Shown here piece by piece: positions 6,357 through 11,361 of a stretch of DNA of 11,361 nucleotides. Position 1 is the stretch's first letter. Each line of letters begins with the position of its first letter. This DNA is from Pirellulaceae bacterium (lineage in GTDB: Bacteria; Planctomycetota; Planctomycetia; Pirellulales; Pirellulaceae), in the NCBI GenBank assembly GCA_013002105.1, contig JABDKS010000527.1, positions 1 through 11,361 on the forward strand, read 5' to 3'. Position numbers and translations under genes: made by a program. Under the pieces are notes generated by a model. The model made no database searches and was not told the DNA's origin. It saw only the letters and a program-made list of their open reading frames with translations.

Positions 6357-7511
6357 ATGCCCGTCGTCGACGAATTTTCACCTCGACCCAATAACGGCCC
6401 AAGCGTTCGTGATCCGGATGGATCATGGGCAATGCCCTTGGTTACGATTTCGTCACTCAAGGTTTATTTGTCCTATTCGGTATTCGTGGCCGCCGCGGTG
6501 CTTGGCGGACTTCTCTGGGTGGTTCACGAACAACAGGGCAACTTTGATTTGCCAGCCGTGATGTTGATCGGTGTTGCATTCTGGACGATCGGATGGATGG
6601 TGCAGTTCACGGTCTACAGTTTTTTTCGGTTCGTGCTCGGTGCACCGATTGATTCGATCACTGTTGGGCTGCTGGGTATCGAAACTCGGCCGCGATATTG
6701 GGATGCCCGAACCGCGCTGGGCGTGTCGGTGACGTCGCTCGTGTCATTGGTCCTCGTCGGCGCGTTGATTGTTCTGGCAGAACAGTTTGTCAACGGGACT
6801 CAACCTTGGGGGCAAATGTTGACGATCTGGCATGCACCTGGTTTTGGGCTGGGTGCCGCAGATACGATTTGGCTTGGTGGTGCGTGGTTATGTTGGGTGC
6901 AGGCGGTCTGTCAGCTTTATCCGCTGCCACGGTCGATCGGACGCGTCACACTGATATCGGCTGTTTCGATTTTGACGCAGCGGATGGGGGAATCCTTTCA
7001 AGTTCACTTCTCGACTCGGTCATTGCAGATGATCGCCATCCTGACCGGTATGATTGCGGTGGCAGCGATCGCAAGACTCCAGTTTGGGTTTGCACCTCAA
7101 TGGGCTTTCTTGACGTTGTTGGCGGTCTTGCTTTGGGGTTCGGCCAAAGCCGGTGACGTGCGAGATTTTGTGCTGGGATTTGATACGTCTCGTGAATGGC
7201 AGCAGGATGATTTTGATCTTGAATTTCCTCGGCACGCTCGCATCGCGCGTGGCGAAGGGTTGCTGTACCGAGTGGCTTCGATCGGCCGACGTCGGCGATT
7301 GCGAAAGGTTTTGCAGTCGGAGCGGCAAGAAGCCAGTGATGCGTCGCGGTTGGACGGTGTGCTGAACCAACTGCACAGTTCTGGTCGTGATTCGTTATCG
7401 GCGGCGGATCTGGCGCTGTTGGATCGCGTCAGCAAGAGTTTGCGACGACAACGTGAGAGCGAATCGGCTGAACGATCTCAAAGCGACGATGCCCGTTCTG
7501 GTGACGCCTGA
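6357..7511 (+). CDS. Polytopic membrane protein, probable inactive site-2-protease (M50) relative (384 aa)
   Basis: About six hydrophobic segments are seen, at roughly 36-55, 67-91, 121-142, 167-187, 222-240 and 246-262, with a soluble charged C-terminus. The stretch QFTVYSFFRFVLGAPIDSIT (83-102) lines up with the M50 pattern HELGH-x5/6-R-x-LG-x-P-x2-xIT, and GLLGI follows as in LLGG. The zinc-binding HExxH is replaced by QFTVY. The second M50 motif (N-xx-P-x-P-x-LDGGR) corresponds to QLYPLPRSIGR (186-196), where the Asp is lost but P-x-P and GR remain. A C-terminal LD-x2-L-x5-SG-x2-SLS-x3-L-x2-LxR-x-S pattern (about 331-363) resembles tails of bacterial rhomboid and M50 membrane proteases (DUF6576-like). 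The alignment is by eye. If right, the protein is a non-catalytic S2P fold, perhaps a substrate-binding or regulatory pseudoprotease. The first ATG (6357) is preferred over TTG 6294; neither has a clear Shine-Dalgarno. Confidence 0.8.
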   Translation: MPVVDEFSPRPNNGPSVRDPDGSWAMPLVTISSLKVYLSYSVFVAAAVLGGLLWVVHEQQGNFDLPAVMLIGVAFWTIGWMVQFTVYSFFRFVLGAPIDSITVGLLGIETRPRYWDARTALGVSVTSLVSLVLVGALIVLAEQFVNGTQPWGQMLTIWHAPGFGLGAADTIWLGGAWLCWVQAVCQLYPLPRSIGRVTLISAVSILTQRMGESFQVHFSTRSLQMIAILTGMIAVAAIARLQFGFAPQWAFLTLLAVLLWGSAKAGDVRDFVLGFDTSREWQQDDFDLEFPRHARIARGEGLLYRVASIGRRRRLRKVLQSERQEASDASRLDGVLNQLHSSGRDSLSAADLALLDRVSKSLRRQRESESAERSQSDDARSGDA

Positions 7512-7606
7512 CACCACCAACACGCGGATACTGGCGTTGTCGCACGGATGGCTTCGCGGCGATGAATGCGGCGAAACGTGTCAGCGACCCCCTCTTGGCC
7601 GCTTTG

Positions 7607-7626
7607 ACACCCCGAATAATCGGTGT
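7607..7626. other. Imperfect inverted repeat between the S2P-like and HD-GYP genes
   Basis: ACACC (7607-7611) pairs with GGTGT (7622-7626), and GA (7614-7615) pairs with TC (7620-7621) around ATAA. It lies about 170 nt upstream of the HD-GYP start in a 285-nt gap with no supported gene. It could be an operator half-site pair or a weak 3'-end hairpin for the upstream gene. Confidence 0.2.
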
Positions 7627-7796
7627 AACCCGTCCACTCGCAGGATCCTCACCCGACTTTGCGAGCTAAATCCCACTAGTTCAGACGCGGCGTAGATCGG
7701 TCCGAAAGTAGCGGCATAGGTTTGTTTCGTGCCCTTGCCGCGCCCGCGGTAGGCAGCGGCTTTGATCGCATCCGAATCGCAACCAAAACCACGACC

Positions 7797-9023
7797 ATGC
7801 TCACCGATCCCAACCAAGCGGCGTCGACTTCCCTGCCCCCGTCGTCGGCCTCCATGGTGGTTGCAGTTGCCAACGACTGCTCCGCGCCCGCCGCGCTAGA
7901 AAGCGAAGTTGAACAGTTGGCCGAGGCGCTCGCGGCCCGGTACGAAGAACTTTCGCTGATTCACAATCTGTCGGCAAGCTTGACGCTCGGCGAAGCGCCC
8001 ATCACGGTCATCGAAAAACTTTTGGCCGAACTCCTGCGTTGTACCGATGCCGATACGCTGGCGATTCTCCTGGAGCCAGACGAGGCAAGCGAAGCCGTCG
8101 CGTCCGTCCATTGCGTCGGTGTCGATGTTGATCGAACATTGCTGACCAGCGTTGCAATAGAAACGGAACTGCAAGCACAGCAACTCTTTGGTGGATTACC
8201 ACCGATGTCGCTTGTCAACGCCTTGCAAGTCGGCGATCAGCCAATGATGCGAGCGATAGTTGTACCGATCGAAGGCCCATCTCATTCGCTAGGGCGAATG
8301 ATTGCGATCCGCGCGGGTGAGCGAAAGGAATTCGGAACGATCGAAGCAGATCTGATGAAATCGACATCCATGATGTTGGGCATTCATCTAATCAATCAAC
8401 GACAATACATCGAATTGCAGCAAATTTTCGAGGGTACGATCAATTCGTTGGTGTCAGCTCTCGACGCCAAAGATAACTACACAAGCGGTCACAGCACGCG
8501 TGTATCAGAATTGACTGTCGAACTGGCAACGCGACTCGGATATGACGATGAGGGTTTAAGTCGCGTGCGACGCGGCGGAATCTTGCACGATATCGGCAAG
8601 ATTGGTGTTGATGACGCCGTTTTGCGAAAGCCGGGTAAGTTGACTGATGACGAGTTTGATCAAATCAAACAGCATCCGATCTTGGGCTACGAGATCTTGA
8701 AAGGGATCAGGCAGTTCCGCGATATTTTGCCGGCCGTTCGCAACCACCACGAATCTTGGGACGGGCGTGGATACCCCGACGCGCTGGCGGGTAATGAAAT
8801 CCCGCGCGATGCTCAAATCATGGCCGTTGCTGATGCGTTCGATGCGATGACGAGCGACCGACCCTACCGTTCGGGGATGTCGCTCGAGAAAGTCGTATCA
8901 ATCTTTCAAGACGGCCGCGGTAAACAATGGGCTCCGGACGTCGTCGACGCATTGCTGGCGATGCCTGATGTGATGCAGCGGTATGCAAGACGCGAGTCAG
9001 ATTCTCCCGCGCCGACCTCTTAA
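7797..9023 (+). CDS. GAF-like / HD-GYP domain protein, probable cyclic-di-GMP phosphodiesterase (408 aa)
   Basis: The C-terminal half (about 210-385) is a full HD-GYP domain: SGHSTRV (His232), LHDIGKIGV (His264, Asp265, Lys268), KQHPILGYEIL (His293), NHHESWDGRGYP (His317, His318, GYP 325-327), and VADAFDAMTSDRPYR (Asp346). These are the metal ligands and signature loop of c-di-GMP phosphodiesterases, which hydrolyse c-di-GMP to pGpG or GMP. The residue four before the first His is Tyr, not the Glu ligand known from a trinuclear member, so a two-metal site is likelier. Residues 35-62 are a Glu/Ala-rich helix (possible coiled coil). Residues 63-200 resemble a divergent GAF sensor domain. There is no receiver domain and no membrane span, so it is probably cytosolic. 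ATG 7797 is used; an ATG at 7854 would also keep all domains. No Shine-Dalgarno is seen. The 285-nt upstream gap suggests its own promoter. Confidence 0.93.
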   Translation: MLTDPNQAASTSLPPSSASMVVAVANDCSAPAALESEVEQLAEALAARYEELSLIHNLSASLTLGEAPITVIEKLLAELLRCTDADTLAILLEPDEASEAVASVHCVGVDVDRTLLTSVAIETELQAQQLFGGLPPMSLVNALQVGDQPMMRAIVVPIEGPSHSLGRMIAIRAGERKEFGTIEADLMKSTSMMLGIHLINQRQYIELQQIFEGTINSLVSALDAKDNYTSGHSTRVSELTVELATRLGYDDEGLSRVRRGGILHDIGKIGVDDAVLRKPGKLTDDEFDQIKQHPILGYEILKGIRQFRDILPAVRNHHESWDGRGYPDALAGNEIPRDAQIMAVADAFDAMTSDRPYRSGMSLEKVVSIFQDGRGKQWAPDVVDALLAMPDVMQRYARRESDSPAPTS

Positions 9024-9207
9024 GAGTTTGACGTGGCGATCAGACCGCGTCCTCTTGCGTTGTCGAATACCGCGATGCAATTCGATCCTCGCCAGCGTTT
9101 CATATCAGGCATATTCGACCTGAGAACACGCGGGACATCTCCACCGATCCCTGATTGCGCCCCGTATCTCAAAGTGCCGGGGTTGAGAAATGGCAGATAT
9201 GCGGCGA

Positions 9208-9226
9208 CACTTGGTTTCTCCAAGTG
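9208..9226. other. Perfect hairpin upstream of the RNase HII-like gene
   Basis: CACTTGG (9208-9214) and CCAAGTG (9220-9226) form a perfect 7-bp stem with a 5-nt loop (TTTCT), 54 nt before ATG 9281 and about 185 nt after the HD-GYP stop. Only a scattered T-rich stretch follows. It could be a weak terminator for the HD-GYP transcript, a leader element or a protein-binding palindrome. The rest of the 257-nt gap shows no supported gene. Confidence 0.4.
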
Positions 9227-9280
9227 GGTGGATCATTTGTTCTCTGCCTGCTTTTGTTCTCGTCAGGATGTGCGACCGCA

Positions 9281-10309
9281 ATGCTCTTGATTGCAACCGA
9301 TGAAGCTGGCTACGGCCCCAAGTTAGGGCCGCTTGTGATTGGTGCGACGACGTGGCATTTGCCAACGGGTTGTTCCACCGAGTTGGACGATTTGCAACGT
9401 TTGTTTTCACCGCTAGCCGAATCACACCAAGTCGCGGGTGTCAAAGTCGTCATCAACGATTCCAAGGCGGTGTTTAAACCAAAGTCGTTGTCATCAAAGT
9501 CGTCATCGTCCAAATCGGGGACCGATTCATTGCAGTCGCTGCACTGCACGGTCAGCGCGGCAAATTTTTGGCATTGTTGCCAGCATCGTCGGTTTGTCGA
9601 TTGGATCGCCGCTATCGCTCCCCATGACCGCGCTGCGATCGACCAAACGCCATGGTTGTCAGATCTGGACCAAGGCGAGTTTGACGTTGGTGACGAACTG
9701 GAAACAGTCGTTGCAGCCTGGCGACGCGAGGGTATCGAATTATCCGATGCTCGAGCACGAATTCTACCGGCAGCTAAATTCAACCATGCGTGCGATGGCG
9801 GACTCAATAAAGCGGACTTGCTGTCGGAAACAACGTTGGGCATGGTCCGCGAGATCTTGACCGCACCGTCCAACGACTCCGATCAAAGCTCTGCGTCGCC
9901 ACGCGACGCCAAACGTAACGCCATCGTTTTTTGCGATCGCCACGGAGGCCGACGCTACTACGCCGGCGTATTGCAGCACGTGTTCGACGGCGCGAGCGTG
10001 CAAGTAGTTTCCGAATCGAAACATTTGAGCGTCTACCGTGTGAGCAGTGAATCGATCGACGCGACCATTCATTTTACGGTCAAAGGAGATTCGTTCGCTC
10101 CGGTCGCTTTGTCGTCGATCTATGCCAAGTACATCCGCGAACGGATGATGCAGTCGCTCAATCGGTATTTTGCAAAATTCCACAGCGATCCGACCGCCCT
10201 TCGACCGACCGCCGGCTATCCCACCGATGCCGATCGGTTCTTAAACGATATCGGTTCCATCATCGACCAAAAACAGATCGATCATCGAAACTTGGTACGA
10301 CAAAGATGA
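9281..10309 (+). CDS. Divergent RNase HII-like protein (342 aa)
   Basis: The N-terminus IATDEAGYGPKLGPLVIGAT (4-23) matches the RNase HII opening DEAGRGPLAGPV, with Asp7 and Glu8 at the catalytic positions but GYG in place of the substrate-reading GRG. INDSK (58-62) matches the conserved NDSK. FCDRHGGRRYY (217-227) supplies a likely third Asp (219). VKGDSFAP then SSIYAKYIRERMM (267-290) matches KGDS...AASILAKVTRD of RNase HII, giving Asp270 as the fourth acid. AGYPTDADRFL (311-321) parallels the C-terminal GYGTxxH segment. The full DEDD set is therefore present. At 342 residues it is much longer than typical RNase HII (about 200-260), with extra sequence including a Ser/Lys patch at 67-84. 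Activity on RNA-DNA hybrids or single ribonucleotides is plausible but unproven. ATG 9281 is chosen because the fold starts at once; the frame is open back to TTG 9155. Confidence 0.85.
   Translation: MLLIATDEAGYGPKLGPLVIGATTWHLPTGCSTELDDLQRLFSPLAESHQVAGVKVVINDSKAVFKPKSLSSKSSSSKSGTDSLQSLHCTVSAANFWHCCQHRRFVDWIAAIAPHDRAAIDQTPWLSDLDQGEFDVGDELETVVAAWRREGIELSDARARILPAAKFNHACDGGLNKADLLSETTLGMVREILTAPSNDSDQSSASPRDAKRNAIVFCDRHGGRRYYAGVLQHVFDGASVQVVSESKHLSVYRVSSESIDATIHFTVKGDSFAPVALSSIYAKYIRERMMQSLNRYFAKFHSDPTALRPTAGYPTDADRFLNDIGSIIDQKQIDHRNLVRQR
9441..9507 (+). repeat. 14-bp direct repeat inside the RNase HII-like gene
   Basis: TCAAAGTCGTCATC occurs at 9441-9454 and again at 9494-9507, with a related copy (CAAAGTCGTTGTCATC) between them near 9480. 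The two exact copies are read in different frames (VKVVI and SKSSS). The Ser/Lys-rich insertion therefore looks like a local out-of-frame duplication. Confidence 0.6.
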
Positions 10310-10347
10310 CTTGGCGAGGCACAGCGAGGATCGGTTGGTTTTGTCTT

Positions 10348-10374
10348 CTGATCGTGAATGCGGCACATGATCAG
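10348..10374. terminator. Possible bidirectional hairpin between convergent genes
   Basis: CTGATC-GTG (10348-10356) pairs with CAC-(AT)-GATCAG (10364-10374): nine base pairs with a 2-nt bulge and a 7-nt loop. It lies between the + strand RNase HII-like gene and the minus-strand gene, overlapping the stop codon of the latter. No T-run follows on either strand. Confidence 0.3.
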
Positions 10375-11072
10375 TCGGGCTGACGGATCCACTGTCGGAT
10401 TCGCTTCCGTTTACTTCGCGTCGGTAGCCGTTCGATTTCTGTGGCGGTTGAACGCTTGAAGTCTTTTTGGTTCGATTCGACGCGACTGGTGCTCGCTAGT
10501 TGCGTGCTGGCTGCACGCTGTGTGTCTGCGTCCGCCGACGGCGTGTTCGATGCGTCGACCAAAACGGATGCTGCCACCGGCGGATCTGACGCTCGCCTGG
10601 ATGAGCTGGAATCCACGCCGTTTTGGCGGGCAGCCAGGTTACTGATTCCGGTCGTATTGACCACGGTCGATTCAAAGGATGGATGTTGCCCACGGTTGTC
10701 GGCTATCGCAGCGCGACGCGAATCTGTTTGACTGTCCGAATTTTGCAATGCACTGAATGCTTTGGGATCGGGCGACAACCGATCCAGCGGGACGGCCAGT
10801 TCTTCGTAGGACGACGGGACTTGTGTTGTCGCCGGAGTATTCGGCGGAATCGGCCAATGGGGCATCGCCTCCAGTTCCGACGGATTCGGCGGAGCGGTGA
10901 ACTGTGTGCCGGCGATCATATCCAAGTGGCTGGTGCCAAGAGCCGATTGTGTCGGTCCGGTCGCTTCTTCGGGTATGACCGACGCGTCGGGAATGGGTTG
11001 ATAGCGACGGAAAGGCAGGGAAGCCAGTGTGCCGCCGGCGACAAGAAGCACGCCTAAAGTGAGATTTCGCAA
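10371..11072 (-). CDS. Hypothetical single-span, low-complexity protein (233 aa)
   Basis: Not recognised. Read from TTG 11072, the protein begins MRNLTLGVLLVAGGTLASLP, an uncleaved-anchor or signal-like segment with a basic start and about 17 hydrophobic residues, then FRRYQPIPD. The remaining roughly 200 residues are Ser/Ala/Pro/Thr/Asp-rich and look disordered, with no enzyme motif and no Cys in this form. The C-terminus turns strongly basic (RLPTRSKRKRIRQWIRQPD). The frame stays open to a TTG at 11186, adding 38 residues that look noncoding in composition; no ATG lies upstream of the hydrophobic segment, so the start is uncertain. If the anchor is N-in, most of the chain is outside the cytoplasmic membrane. 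It is convergent with the RNase HII-like gene and so not in its operon. Confidence 0.55.
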   Translation of the reverse strand: MRNLTLGVLLVAGGTLASLPFRRYQPIPDASVIPEEATGPTQSALGTSHLDMIAGTQFTAPPNPSELEAMPHWPIPPNTPATTQVPSSYEELAVPLDRLSPDPKAFSALQNSDSQTDSRRAAIADNRGQHPSFESTVVNTTGISNLAARQNGVDSSSSRRASDPPVAASVLVDASNTPSADADTQRAASTQLASTSRVESNQKDFKRSTATEIERLPTRSKRKRIRQWIRQPD

Positions 11073-11320
11073 GGTGAAGGCTCGGAGCTGGGTGGAATTG
11101 AAAATCCCACAACCGAGCGAAAATGCAGGGCGAAAGCGGGATGGCCAGCTTCGTCCATGAAAATAACTACGTCTTGCTTCGTGCAATGAAGTTAAATCGG
11201 TCCCACGGATATCCCAACTCCAGGAATTCTGTCAACTTTTTCTCAAGTCACCCGCTTGGCCATCAAATCCGATCCAACTCCCGCCCATCCAACTTGCCCA
11301 ACCCGGTGGACTATTCGAGC

Positions 11321-11361
11321 AATGGTGGCGAGGAGGGCAATGGTGGCGAGAAGGGCGATGG
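11321..11361. repeat. Short GC-rich tandem repeat at the window edge
   Basis: Two near-identical copies of a unit of about 17 bp, GGTGGCGAGGAGGGCA / GGTGGCGAGAAGGGCG, run into the window end with a further partial copy (ATGG). The extent beyond the window is unknown. It may be intergenic or the edge of a low-complexity coding region. Confidence 0.6.

Noticed and set aside
6357..7511. Calling the membrane protein an active M50 protease
   Set aside because: No HExxH anywhere in the protein (HEQQG near residue 57 does not fit) and the second-motif Asp is missing.
9155..9280. N-terminal extension of the RNase HII-like protein with a lipoprotein-like signal (LLLFSSGC)
   Set aside because: The hydrophobic stretch and lipobox-like SSGC look striking, but the catalytic fold begins immediately after ATG 9281, RNase HII-type proteins are cytosolic, and the extension starts at TTG without a binding site. 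Treated as chance translation of the leader.
11230..11235. Perfect TTGACA (minus strand) upstream of the minus-strand gene
   Set aside because: With 16-18 nt spacing the -10 candidates (GATATC, TATCCG) match only about half the consensus, and a perfect hexamer is expected several times by chance in a window this size.
1..11361. CRISPR array, transposon, tRNA/rRNA, phage or defence island
   Set aside because: No regularly spaced repeats, transposase motifs, cloverleaf-like sequences or rRNA stretches were seen on either strand.

Overview
The window looks like chromosomal DNA from a planctomycete, most plausibly a Pirellulales / Rhodopirellula-type bacterium. This is inferred from moderate-to-high GC, only occasional Shine-Dalgarno sites, wide gaps between genes on the same strand, an Ala/Pro-tailed ribosomal protein S2, and several large proteins of a planctomycete flavour (zinc-ribbon membrane protein, RNase HII-like protein with a GYG motif, single-span Pro/Ser-rich protein). 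No database search was possible, so the lineage is an inference.

Positions 1-4048 hold the classic translation / nucleotide cluster in its usual order: rpsB (ribosomal protein S2), tsf (elongation factor Ts), pyrH (UMP kinase) and frr (ribosome recycling factor), all on the + strand. It is not a tight operon here. Gaps of about 270 nt separate rpsB from tsf and pyrH from frr. A very strong intrinsic terminator lies between tsf and pyrH, and hairpins lie in the rpsB-tsf gap and in the frr leader. S2 has a low-complexity tail, EF-Ts carries an extra segment of about 40 residues, and UMP kinase has His where the family normally has an Asp that binds the nucleoside.

Positions 4103-5779 encode a 558-residue protein close behind frr: two matching zinc ribbons separated by an acidic linker, then a multi-span membrane region. 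A gene-poor stretch of about 580 nt follows. Positions 6357-7511 encode a polytopic membrane protein that reads as a site-2 protease (M50) relative with both active-site motifs lost. Positions 7797-9023 encode a GAF-like plus HD-GYP protein, a likely cyclic-di-GMP phosphodiesterase. Positions 9281-10309 encode a divergent RNase HII-like protein that keeps the acidic catalytic set but has GYG in place of GRG. A convergent minus-strand gene (10371 to 11072 or 11186) encodes a single-span, low-complexity protein. The right edge holds a short GC-rich tandem repeat.

There is no CRISPR array, transposon, tRNA or rRNA gene. The four left-hand genes are housekeeping genes for protein synthesis and UTP/CTP supply. 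The right-hand genes appear to be independent transcription units. The most interesting items are the presumed protease-dead S2P relative, the RNase HII-like protein, the double zinc-ribbon membrane protein, and lineage-type changes in otherwise conserved housekeeping proteins.
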